From positions 1,488,001 through 1,552,000 of the forward strand of contig NC_057789.1 in NCBI RefSeq assembly GCF_014905175.1: a DNA stretch of 64,000 nucleotides, written 5' to 3'. The notes beneath the pieces were generated by a model. The model had not been told where the DNA came from. It did not search any database and was given only the letters and a program-made list of their open reading frames with translations. A program made the position numbers and the translations under genes. Positions 13,226-26,600 of the stretch are shown in pieces; positions within the stretch are counted from its first letter, which is position 1, and the number at the start of each line of letters is the position of its first letter. Source of the stretch: Aphidius gifuensis. Taxonomy: Eukaryota > Arthropoda > Insecta > Hymenoptera > Braconidae.

Positions 13226-16200
13226 AAGATTTAAAATTAATTTCAATCAATCAATTTTCCATACAATAAAATAAAAATATATTTTTATTGCTTTTAATTA
13301 AAAAATTTCCATGAAATGATCATTAAAAAAAAATAAACAATAAACAATATGTAAAAAATATAATTAAGAGCCAATTGAAAGAGTGATCGGGTCAACCACC
13401 ATGCATACATACTCAACTTGGCATATATAATAAATTTGGTTGCTGTACTCCATGAAAGATAAAATGTATTATATATTTGTGTGTGGGTTGGTTGCTTTTG
13501 ATGCTGAGTGCACTGGATAAAATTTACCAAGCTTAAGCATATGTGCCCATCGACGAAAAGCACGAGAGAGAGAGATGAAACAAATGTGCCAAGGGGAATT
13601 TACAGAAATGATGCTCATGTATCAGTACTCTGCCTCGGGGTGTTTTTAGCTTTATACACAGAAAAAATATATTTAAAAAAAAATAAATAATAAAAAAAAA
13701 AAGAGTAGGAGATGGGGGTCAAAGTAAAAATAAATATATAAAAAGTATATGGGAGTGAGATAAAAATAGTAAAGAAAAAAAAAAAGAAGAAATTTAACGA
13801 AAATCATAAGAGAGAGGTGACAAAGCTTTTCTACTCCCTGGTGGATATGGTCGAGAATGAGGGGGTTGAAATATTGAGGTAGTGATGTGGTGGAAGGGGA
13901 TGAAATAACGTGGGCTGGCTTGTGACGATAACACAACCCTCGAGGTCTTACATCAACTGATATATATATATGAGAATTATATTTTATGTGGCAATTGTCA
14001 GACGATGAACAATTATTCTATAGCACGAATGTAAGATTTATTTATTCATGTTTTTATATTGTTTATAAATGTTTATATAAATTTTATATTTTTATTTTTG
14101 AGTCGTTGTCAAGTTTTAGCTTCATGTTTTATTGACTAAATTATTTTAAAATATATCATTGTTATTTAATTTTTATTTTATATTAACTGAGTTTTGTTCA
14201 TTTATTTAGACAAAAAATTGTGAGAATTATTTAAGGAAATGGTCTATTGATTTTTTATTATTAAAAATTAAAAATTTACTTACAATTATTATTATTAAAA
14301 TATTTAATTTACAAAATAAATTAATTATAATATTTTCATGTTGATATATGTATTTTAAATATATTTTTTAAAATTTTTTTTTTTTTTTTAAATAGATGTA
14401 TGATTGTGAATATTAAGGGTTGAATATTTAATATTGAAAGTGATGGATTACCATGTTTTATTTACAACTGAATAATAAAAAAAAATAAAAATAATAAATT
14501 TTATATAAAAAAAAGATATTTGAATATAAAAATAATTTTATTTTAAAATTACAATTAATATATTTTCGTTCAATCAATTTTATTATATAAAAAAAAAAAG
14601 CTTAATTACATGTAGTATTTTTTGGATGTAAAAAAAAAAAACATTTTCTAATTAAAAATTACAATTAAAAAAAAATATAAAATTGTGTGTATGGAGAGAT
14701 GAAAATAGTGTTCATTTGAATTGGATTCTGGGGTCACTGATGGTGTGAAAATTAATTGAAATCCAGGTTGAGGGTGAATATAGAAAATTGGGGGGACAAG
14801 GGGGGTAAGGTGGTGATGTTGTATAAGAGTCTAAAGAACGATAGAGAAATTATTCATGGCATTGTGTATACATATACAGTGATGCTAGTGGATGGTTTAA
14901 ATGTGTAACTTAATTACCCTCGGGCATGAATTGAGACACGAATTTCCGTTATGTCGAGGGTTTCAGTCTGGTATAACTATATCATCATCATCATCTACAT
15001 ATAAATATATACAAATTAAGTAAAATTTCAGGTAAATTTAGAAAATTTAAATTGTTAATAATATAGTATTTATACTGATGATAATAATTGTGTATGTATA
15101 AAATACATTAACGTTTTATGATGAAAATTATTATCAACAATGTCACATAGAATGCCAAATGTTATACTTTATGGAGCATATAATAAAAATTATATGGCTT
15201 TGCAAAAATAGGTAAAATACAAATTGCTACTTTAAATCATTTTATGATTAAACCAAATGTTATTTTAAAATTCAATTCACATTTTAGCGTATGATCGTTA
15301 ATCTCAATTTTCTTGCTTATGAAATTTTTGTGTTTTTATATATAATGGCTATTTTTTTTTATTAAATTTTTTTTTTTTTTAATAACTAAAGGCTATAATA
15401 AATAAATAAATTTTTATATATATTTTATAATTCAATTTAAAACTCAAATATTTAGCAACTTTAATAATTTATTGAAAATAATTTTATAATTTTTTTATAT
15501 TATGAAATTATTTTTTTTTTATAATTTTAATTGCTTTTTTTTTGTTTTAAAAATTTTTTTATATAATAAAAAATATATGTAGATTATAGTTTTTTATGTA
15601 TTAATAATAAATTAAAAAATTAATTGTGTCTTGGTCAGTGTTAAAGCGTGAAACTTTTCTTGTGACAGCAGCAAAACCAACAGAAAAAAAATTAAAAAAT
15701 ATCGGGGGTTGTAGAGTGTTTGCGGTTTAGTGGCACTTTTGACCACATTTACCACGACAGGGAATTATATTGAAGGTACAAAATATAAACGATAAAGATA
15801 GAGAAAGACTAAGAGTTGATAAAAAATAATAGAGAAAAGGAGAGAGAGGAAAAGAGAGAGAGCCAAGTGTGTTGTGCTTGCAGAAAGGAAAAGAAACGCT
15901 CGGTTGAATAATAAAGGTATATATAGCAAAAAAAAGGAAAAAAAAAAAAAAACTACTAGTGTATATATAAAAAAAAATAAATAAATAAAAGAAAAATAAA
16001 GTAAAATCACTTTTGTCGAGCAAATAAGATTTGGTCGAGATTCAAGAATCAAAGTTAGGGGAGAAAAAAAAAAAATAAATAAAAAAAACTTGTAGTGGAA
16101 AAGTAAAAGGAAAGAAATAAAAATGAAATAAAATAAGGGAGTCCACTTGTGTGTGTGATGGGGATGGCGATTTAAAATTGTACAAGGAACTTTTTTTTTT

Positions 16201-17586
16201 TTTTTTTTTTGCAACGGGGTAAAACCAGGTTCTTTGTCATTCTATAGTCTCATATTTCTAGTGGCAATAAAACGATAAAATTCACTGATCAAATTACTCT
16301 TTTTTTAAAATTTCTTATTTTATTTGATTTTGTTTTATCGGAACATGAATTACCTTTTTTTCAAAATTACATAGAGCTTTTATTTTTATTTTTTTTTTGT
16401 ATAATTTTAACGAACAAGTTTTTAGTAAATTTGAATTTTTTTTTGACCCTGGGTATAATGAAAAATACTTGATCAAAAGATAGAGAACAATTGAAAATTA
16501 AATTGGGTTTTAAAATTAACGTGTTGGTGAATAACAAACTTGGACAAATTCAAATTAACAATTTTTTTGGTTTAAATAAAAAAGCACAAGTGCTAAAAAA
16601 TAAAAAGCTTTTTTTTCTAAGTGAAAAAATTATTTTAGGGTGATTATTTGTGAATTTACTTGTCTATTTTTCTTTCTGTTAAATTTATAAAAATTTCCAA
16701 CATGTTTTTTTCATAAAATAAAATTAATAAAGCTCTGCAAGCTTTTATAAAATTATCCTTGCCAAAAATAATACTTCTTGGAACAATAATAATTGCTGTA
16801 CATAATTTTAAATTTAATTCTAAAATTCTTAAACAACTTTACTTGTTTTAAATTTCTAAATTCACTCATCAAGAGATCAATCCTTTGAAAGTTGAAATAA
16901 ATATTTCCCTCATAATAAATTGAAAAACTATTTAAAAAAAAAATTTATTTAATTTAAAAATATCCAATAACATGATTACAAATTAAAAATTTAAAATGTA
17001 TTTCAGCGAATCATGAAAATTTATGTAACACTTTATATCAAATTGAAAATTCAAATTTAATCAGTAGCAATGTATTTTATATATTTATTTTTTTTTTGAT
17101 ATTCAGTATTGATTTGTAAATGATGCAAGTATCTATTTGAATATATATTTTAAAATTCAAGCAAGTATATGCTTGTGTATATGATGCATGAATATAAACC
17201 ATTTTGAATACAAATTTCAAGCTGAAAATATTGTCAAGCTTTTTTGATCGCAAAATATGTCGAGAAGAAATATATTGTCAAAACGTGTAAAATTTTAAAA
17301 TTTTATTGTGTTTTTCTATTTTATTTACACATTTTTTTTTAACAAAAATTTATATTTTTACATACAGTTTCTTCATGAAATTTATTGTTTTATTTTATAT
17401 CAATATTAAAAAATGAAAAAACAAATAATATTGTTTAAAAAAAAAAACAATGCAATGAAATAAAAAAATTTTTAAATGTGTTTACTAATTGGCTGTGTTT
17501 TTCTATTTTTTAAATATATTTTTGCATCATGTGTATATGGAAAATATATGATGTACTGTACGATCAATATTTATCTTTTGTTTCAG

Positions 17587-17682
17587 ACGGAATTGTCGCA
17601 AAATTTGCAGCAGTTGTCAGAACGAGCCCGCTCAACGACAGAATTCATCCAACGACTCAAAGGGATGACGGATAAAGTGCAT
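17587..17682 (+). CDS. TRIM9 exon: start of coiled coil
   Basis: 96 bp, phase 0 to 0, acceptor tttgtttcag and donor gtgagt. It encodes 32 residues beginning T-E-L-S-Q-N-L-Q-Q-L, matching the first part of the TRIM9 coiled coil after the second B-box. The heptad-like L spacing supports a helix. No family B-box exon was found within the preceding 17 kb. Confidence 0.9.
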
Positions 17683-20600
17683 GTGAGTATAAATATACAG
17701 CATATAACAGTATATGTGTTATGAAAAATAAAAAAAATACATAATACTTTATGAAATGTCTCCACATGAAAATATGAATGAATCGCACAACCAGAATCGT
17801 GACATTTTTATTTTTTTTCAACCAGTATATGTATGAAAAGAGTTAAATTGAAATACTAAAAAATAAATAAAAAAAAAATTACACCAAATCGCGTGGATGA
17901 ACATGAAGAAAGTGCTCAATGTGCCTCAAGCATTTTTAGAAATAAATAAAAAATAGAAAAATACGGAAAATTGAAAATAAAAAAAAAATACCCAAGGCGT
18001 TTTATTATAATTATTTCGACTGCTATGAAGTTTTAGAAAAAAATATATTAAAAAATAGAAATGATAGAAATAAAAAAAATAGAAGAGAATAAAGATAAAT
18101 AAAAATACAAAATTTCAACTAAAAAGTCAAACTAAGTACTAATAAAAATTCCGTCTAAAATTACTGAAAAAAGCCAAAAAAAAAAAATAAATAAACTGTA
18201 AAATTTGTATTACAAGAGTATAAATGCAATGAATAATTAAAATTTAAGTTAAATTTTTTTTCAAATCGATAATAGTTAAGTGCAATAATTTTTTAATATT
18301 CATCGAGTGAAGTGATGGTTGAGTCGGCAAGAGCCCTGCCTACAGTGCTTGCGGTACCGAGTTCAAAACCTGTAGATTTCCATGATGACAGACTATAACT
18401 GTAAAAACCACTTCTGTGACGTTGTAGTGTATTCTGGTGTTTGGGGCAAATATAATTTAGCGTAGACCACGTGAAAAAACTCACTTGGTCTGCGCCAGGT
18501 ACTATTTGCCTCAAATTCCTGATACCTCTTTTTATTTTTTTTGCAAAAAAGATAAAATACTTACACATATATTCTATCTATTTCTCTCATAATTATCGAT
18601 GACAATTGTTCTTTTTATAATAGAGAGAAAAGAAGATTTGCTATGAAGTTTTAGAAAAAAATATATTGGAAAATAGAAATGATAGAAATAAAAAAAAGAG
18701 AAGAGAATAAAGATAAATAAAAATACAAAATTACAACTAAATTTTTAGATGAAAAAATATCAAATAGTAGAAAAAATAAATTAAATATAAAAAATGATAA
18801 AAAAGTATTTTTATTTATTGTTTTTTTTTGAAGAAGTACATTTGTGAAGAATAAAAATTTGATTAAAGTAAGTGAATATGCCATTCTGAGTTGAGACTGA
18901 GCTACTGCAAAATCATGAGGGAAAATGTAAATTAAATTAGGTAACCACAATAATGGTATACTTTGTCAAAGTATTCTTCGATAAACAATGTCAACATGAA
19001 TTGTTCTTTTGTCATAATACAAATCCCCCAAGTCCATACATAATTCAATTTTATATATAAATTAACAAAAGCAAGCTAAATAATATGACAATTATAATCT
19101 AAAAAAAAATGACAATAACAATAATATTTAAAATACCATAAATATAATAAATACCTTGAGGAAATGAAATGTTTTTTGTTCTTGAGTTTTTTAAATAAAT
19201 ATAAAAATTCCATTCATCATCAGCCACCTGGAAAAATAAAATGTACTATAATAATTTAAAAATATTTACTCTCATAACTTGAGAGATAAATATTTATTGT
19301 AGAATTTATTTAATAACTTGGAATAATATGAAATATTATAATAATTTAATTAAATTTTTAAAAAAATATATATTTTTAATTTTATAATAATATATTTAAT
19401 TTAAATTATAAATAAATATTGTTGAAATTAAATTTTAAAATTTTTAGAATAATTAGATTAAGGTGTTGTCTAAATACTAGAGAAAAAATTTCATTAAATT
19501 TTTGCTTAGAAATATTTTTTTTTTAAATAGAAAAAATTGTCGAAATTATAGAATTTCCTCTTTTCATTTCGAAACATTGAAAAATGAAAAAAAAAATAAA
19601 AATAGTTGAAGTTAAATTATAAAACTTTTAGGACAATAATATTTAGGTATTGTCTAAATACTAGAAGAAAAATTCCATGAAATTTACGCTTAGAAATATT
19701 TTTTTAACAACGATCAGACTTTTGGCAAAAAGTACAAAATTTAGCAACATTAAAATATCATTATAAAATACTTTAAATAGCTTCAAATAAATAAAACTAA
19801 TAATATTTAAATTTATTATTTACAGGAAGAATGTGGATCACTTGAAGAAGAAGTTGAAGAACGTGTTGCTTGTTTATTAAATATGCTTCAATCACGTAAA
19901 TCACGTTTAATTGAAGCTGCACGACAAACACGAGATGCAAGAGTTAGATCCCTACGAGATCAAGTACAACGTTGTGCAAGCCATTTACAATCAACAACAG
20001 CATTATTAACATTTTGTATTGAAGCATTAAAAGAAAATGATAGTTCTGCCTTTTTACAAATTGGTGGTATGTTATCAGTCAGAGCAGCAACTGCTGCTGG
20101 TTCATGGGGTGCTGCTGAAGGAGTACAAGAAATGGCACGTTTACCACTTCTTGATTTAACACTTGATGATAAACCAGTTAGACGTGCCATTGATCAGCTT
20201 ACCTTCGTACAGCTGAAACGTGAGTCCAGTTAGTAAATATAAACCATCTAGGATTGCCGAGTTGTTTTTTTTCTTTTTCAATTTTCTAAAATCCATCTAA
20301 AACCAAATTTAAATATTTATTTTGTTAATTAATTCTTTTCTAATATTAATTTATTCCTTACCTGTTTTTTTTCGAAACCCTTTTCCCACAATTTATTTTA
20401 AAATTTGTGTGTGTGTGTGTTTTTTTTTCTATCCATTTTTTCAATTTTTAATTAATGCTTTTTTATGTTTTCTATAATAATTTTCAACAACTCTTTATAA
20501 ATACTAATAATTAAATTTTTTAAAAATAATAATTACAATAAAAAAAATATTAATTGGACGCAGCATCTGAAGGAGAGGATCGATATCCAACTGCAGGTAA

Positions 20601-23600
20601 AGACCATCAACCCTGAAAGATATAAAAAATAAATAAATAAACAAACGAAGAAAAAAAAAAATTACAACAACAAACTTTATTAGAGAAAGATAAAATAGTA
20701 GTTGGCTATGTTTGCACGGACGCCTCTGCACTTGAACAACTTGATAATTTTCCAAATTGCCTTGAGGCGATTTTTTTAATAGTACCTTTCTCTCTTGATC
20801 TTTCTCTCTCTCTTTCTACTCATGTAGGTCTTTACACTGAGTATTCTAAAAGCGGATTAATTAGATGCTCCTGATGGTAGTAGTATAACGCAGTTAACGA
20901 TCTACCTGTACTACCCCTCATCAGCCTCCTTATTTCATCCCTCTTCAGTATTTTCCTCAACTACTACTCAACTATTATTCTGTAATTCATCAGCTCAACT
21001 ATATACACAGATACTTAACTTTCGAAAGTACATATTATATATTTAATTTCATAAGTATTCATAAAGCTGATTATTGTTTTTGTTTATTTGGAAAAAAAAA
21101 TTAAAACAAACAAGTAGATTTTATAAATTTTTAATAATCCAATCAATACTGATTTATTAGATTTTTTTTTTTCAACATGAAAAGATTTAAATTAAATTAT
21201 TACTAATTAGCTGTCATGAGATTTTTATTTATACAAGAGCTTTTAATTTTTAGAATATCCTAAAAATTAAAAACAAAATATTATCATGTTTTTTGTATCG
21301 GAAAAATTGGTTTTTGTTTATTTTTTTTTTTTTTATAATTATTATTATTGTTATTGTGTTGATGGCCGAATGAATAATTTACGATTTTTTTTTGTGGATT
21401 TATGTGTTTGAATGTGTGAGGGTTATAAAATACGGGAAAATGTTTTACCACCTTAACGCTCAGTTGGCGTACCAGAAGGAGATTATCAATGTGATTCCCG
21501 AGGGTGAATCAGAGAAACACCAAATACCCAGAGAGAATTGACTACGTCCAGCCAATCCTACTGGCTATATTTTTATTCCATTTTTTATGATCCATTAACA
21601 AAAATTTGTAGGTAAAAAAATATTTTAAAAATGAAATAAAAATCAAGAGATTAGAGCTTTTTTTATTTATTTTTTTTTAAATGTTAAAGCACTGATTTTT
21701 ATGGGGTTGAAATTTGTAAATTATTACGTTAATAAATTTTTACATTTTTACATTTATTTATTCATAAAAGATTATGAGAATTATTTTTATTTTTATATAT
21801 ACAAATTTATTTTTCATACTAGAATTCAATTTAAAAAATAATTTTTTCTTTTGTGTTTTTTTAAATATTTTTCAAGTAATAATATAGATAGTAAATTAAA
21901 TTATTTATACTCCAATTAATAGAGAAAACCTCAAGGATAATTTTACTTGTGCTTTGATCTTCTTTGATTTTCATTAAATTTATATCAACGACATGAAAAT
22001 ATCAAGAATGCTTTTAAGCTTAAAACAAATTTTTTTCTTCTCTCAATTCTATTAACAACAAAAAAAAAAAAAAAAAAAAAATATACACAATAATAATAAT
22101 AGTAAAAACAATAATATTTAAATCAAATAAATAGTAAAGTTGTGTTTATAGTTTTTTTCTATATAAAAAAGAAAAAAAAAATTTATACAGTTTTCAAAAA
22201 AATATTTTATTTCAGAGCTTTGATGTCTACCCCTTTGTTCAATATTGTTTTTATGTTTTCTTCTACTTTTTCTATTGTAAATTGTTTTTTTTTTTTATCC
22301 TTTTCTCAAATATTAAAAAAGCTCTTACAAACTTTTTCCTATTTTTTTATTTCTAAAAAACTTAGTACCAAGTTTTTCTTTAGAAAATAAATTTTTTTAT
22401 CGACAATAATACACACTTGTAATAATTAATGGGTTAATTGAAAAAAATATAAATTAAAAGATGATAAAATTGACCTTGAAGTGAGATTAATATAATTAAG
22501 AAAAAATAAATAATTTATTGTTGGCTGTAATAATTATTTTTAAAGTGATTGGAATTTGTTGATGGATAATACAATGAGGCAACATTTAGTTTGAATTAAT
22601 TTCAAAGTGAATGAATTCCACAAATGGTTTGCAACTCAAAAGAGTCAGTAGTATGAGAGATACATGCCCGTCAACCACAGACCAGTAGATACAGAATATA
22701 ATAGGTCAGACATAAGCCAACCTTAGCCAGTAGTACAACCCACGTTTGATCAGACAGACTACAAACTTAAGAATAATTCTTCAGTTTGATTAATTATTAA
22801 TCAAAAACACTATTGCCAGTATTAATTTTACATACAAAGCTATTTATTAAATCAAAAAAATTAATCATTCAAACCATTCAAAATAATATTTAACAATATT
22901 TTTTGTTTAATTATTAAACAATGAATTTTTTTTGTTACTTTTTTGCAAAATATATCGACAGACAGTGTTGAATATGTATTTTAAAAATATACTCATGAAA
23001 TTGATATACCAGAAATATTGAAAACGAACAAAAGGTGAAATTAAAACCAAAAGAATATAGAAAATAAAAAAATAGATAAACACAATATGACTAGAGCTGT
23101 TTTTTAAATTAAAAAAAAAAAAAAAAACCAATCAATTTACGTATCAGCTGTACATAAAATTTTTCATTGAACTTCTCTGATATCAAATTGCGATTAAAAA
23201 AAAAAATCTCTTATCACTTTGAACTCACCTTTCATCGGGCTCCCTATCACATAGCCACTCCCCCAATTTGATAAACAAAATTCCAAATAATCCATTGTCG
23301 AATGAAATCCTTTTTAATTCAATTAATTCAATTGTTATCTAAAAAAAAAAAAAATTAAAAATTAATTATACAATTATTTCACAACTAAAATTAGATTATA
23401 TTAATTTTTTTTATCAAGATGTTAAATATTTTTTTTTTAAATAAAAATTATCCATACAAATAGCCTGAACTTAATGCAAGAAAAAAATAAAATAAAACAA
23501 ACTTTGTTTTAACGATATAAGAAAGAAAAAAAAACTATAAAAATAAAAACTGCAATTAAAGTACTGAAAGTAATTGCAAGTTGTTTGTGTTTTGATATAA

Positions 23601-26600
23601 AAAAGTGGATAGGTTGTGTAGAGAGGGGTAGTAATGTTTGAAGACGAGAATGCAATTGGGCAGAGGACATTTGAGTAAGTCGCTGGGGTAACCACAGAAG
23701 TCTAACTGTTGGACTGTGGTTGTGAGTGAGCTTATTAGTAATTTTGCCCGAGTACATTGAACTTAACCAAAAAGCAACTACTATATTATTCCTCTTTCCA
23801 TCTAAATATACACATTTACATATATTCTCTTTGTTGTTATCGTTAAATCATCATCCCTTCAAGCTTACCACATCATACCTTCAAATAACCTACCCTATAG
23901 CCTATACGTATTAATTTTTTTTTTTTTTTTTTCATATTTAACCCTTGCGGCTTGAGGATTGACAAGTGTTACAATCCTCATCATTATCATCATTGCAAAT
24001 TTTATATACAACAAATTTTAATTTAATTGAATATTCAAGCCAATGAACAAATTTTATTGGCAAATATAATCCTCGGTATGTTCCCTTTTCGCTGAGCTCA
24101 CAAATATTTGTATATATATATTTTTTTTTTTTTTACATAAACTTGGCAGAAATAAAAGACTTGATGTTAAAAAAATATTTTTTTTTTTACATTTAATCTA
24201 ACTAAAAGCTTTGACAGACAGATGAAAAAAAAATTTATTAATTATCTATATTGATTAATTATTTTTAATTTGTCTGGGTTTTTTTTTTGGTGAAAATATT
24301 TTTTTAATTTTTTAAAATATTTTTTTATATAGATTTGTAATTATTTTACTGAAAAAAAATTTATAATAATATTTTTAAATGAATTTAAAAAGAATTTATA
24401 AAAAAATGAAGTTAAAATTTTTTACTAGAATTATTTTAAATTAAAAAATACCCAGCTAACCAGTTTCTCGTAATTTTCCGGAAATTTTCCGGAAATGGTT
24501 TCCAGTAATATGAACTAGAAAATTTCCGGAAATTTTCTGGAAACTATTACTAGATTTGTAAGAAGCCTTTCCAAAAATATTTATTAGAAATTTTCTAGAA
24601 AATTTCCGGAAATCATTTCCATAAATGTTTACTAGAAAATTTCTAGAAAATTTCCGGAAACCATTTCCAGAAATGTTTATTAGATATTTTCTAGAAAATT
24701 TCCGGAAATTGTTTCTCATTTTTATCAACTATTTTAATGAAAAACTTTTCTTGAAATTTTCTAGTAAATTTCCGGAAATCATTTCTAGAAATGTTTACTA
24801 GAAAATTTCTAGAAAATTTCCGGAAATCATTTCCAGAAATGTTTATCAGATATTTTCTAGAAAATTTCCGGAAATTGTTTCTCATTTTTATCAACTATTT
24901 TAATGAAAAACTTTTCTTGAAATTTTCTAGTAAATTTCCGGAAATCATTTCTAGAAATGTTTACTAGAAAATTTCTAGAAAATTTCCGGAAATCATTTCC
25001 AGAAATGTTTATCAGATATTTTCTAGAAAATTTCCGGAAATTGTTTCTCATTTTTATCAACTATTTTAATGAAAAACTTTTCTTGAAATTTTCTAGTAAA
25101 TTTCCGGAAATCATTTCTAGAAATGTTTACTAGAAAATTTCTAGAAAATTTCCGGAAATCATTTCTAGAAATGTTTATTAGATATTTTCTAGAAAATTTC
25201 CGGAAATCATTTCTCCTTTTCATGGACAATTTTTATAAAAAATTTCCGGAAATAGTTTTTCTTTTATATTGAAAATTCTATTAAAAATTATAACTCAAAG
25301 CTTAAGTTTTAGAAAGTATACTACTTAAGTTATAATTTTAATATATTTTAATTATAATTTTAATTAATTATTTTTAATTTATTTTTAAGGCAAGACTACG
25401 ATATCCGTGGCGACAAGATTTTATGACAGAAATTAGAACGTCTTTTCGAGAAAAAAATAATGGCCGCAACAGAATTTCGATATCTCGAATACTTTTCGAG
25501 ATATCGCGAGCCCAAGATATCGATTTTTTTTTTTTTTGTTATTTTTTTTATAAATAAATGGTATATAAAAAAATTAACTTTAAGCTCGATATTAATAGTA
25601 TTTTTTATAAGGAATAATATGGATTAAACAGCAATATCGTATCTTTGATATTTTTCGAGATATTGAGATTTAAAGGTGAAAAATATCGAAATTTTTTACT
25701 AATTTTTTATTATTTTGCTATTTTTCACTATAAATAAATTTAAAAAAAAATAAACTTATTAATGATTTTAGTAGTATTTTTTACGAGGAAAATAATGGTG
25801 ATGATAGAAATTCAATATCTCTAATAGTTTTTGAAATATAAATTATTGAAAATTCAAAATATCGATATATTTATAAAATAACGAAATGTCACCAGAAAAA
25901 ACTAGATTTCATAGTTATATTTGGACTTGAATGAAAAGATGTAGCTAAGGAAAAGATGTAGCTAAGTTAAATATGTAGCTAAGTAAAATATTCAGCTAAG
26001 TGAAAAATAAAGCTGGTGACATTATGTAGGTATTGTGTGTTTGGCTAAAATTGAGACTACGTAAAATATTTAGCTAAAGAAAAAATGTAGCTGAGTAAAA
26101 GATGTAGCTAAGTTAAATATGTAGCTAAGTAAAAAATTAAGCTGGTGAAATTATGTAGGTATTGTGTGTTGGGCTGAAATTGAGGCTACGTAAAATATCT
26201 AGCTAAGTAAAATATGTAGCTAAGTAAAATATCTAGCTAAGTAAAAGATGTAGCTAAGTAAAATATTTAACTGAGTAAAAAATTAAGCTGGTGACATTAT
26301 GTAGGTATTGTGTGTTTGGCTAAAATTGAGACTACGTAAAATATCTAGCTAAGTGAAATATTTAGCTAAGTAAAAGATGTAGCTAAATAAAATTTTCAGC
26401 TACGTAAAAAATGTAGCGACTTATCATTTTTCTTTATCCAAGTCCAAGTATAACTATGAAATCTAGTTTTTTCTGGTGACATTTCGTTATTTTATAAATA
26501 TATCGATATTTTGAATTTTTTAATAAATCATATTTCAAAAACTATTAGAGATATTGAATTCCTATCATCACCATTGTTTTGCACGTAAAAAATACTACTA

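Larger units (their letters stand above)
1..17586 (+). other. Large upstream intron of TRIM9
   Basis: No open reading frame here resembles a known protein, and the first recognisable TRIM9 exon starts at 17587 behind a good acceptor (tttgtttcag). In other animals the RING and B-box region precedes that exon, so this stretch is inferred to be intron, with the donor outside the window. It holds long A/T runs, small microsatellites and four copies of the tRNA-headed variable-core repeats (A1, A2, B1, B2), which are listed separately. The remaining AT-rich sequence shows nothing further. A second gene on either strand cannot be fully excluded, but no conserved exon was seen. Confidence 0.6.

Noticed and set aside
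13508..13690. 60-aa frame in mixed-composition sequence
   Set aside because: No recognisable motif, no splice phase linking it to TRIM9.
15727..16214. Long minus-strand frames rich in F, L, Y and S
   Set aside because: Artefact of A-rich and GA-rich plus-strand sequence; no membrane-protein family resemblance.
24456..25229. Minus-strand repeat proteins rich in N-F-R-K-F-S-R-K
   Set aside because: Produced by the TTTCCGGAAA arrays; the same kind of frame occurs on both strands of the right arm.
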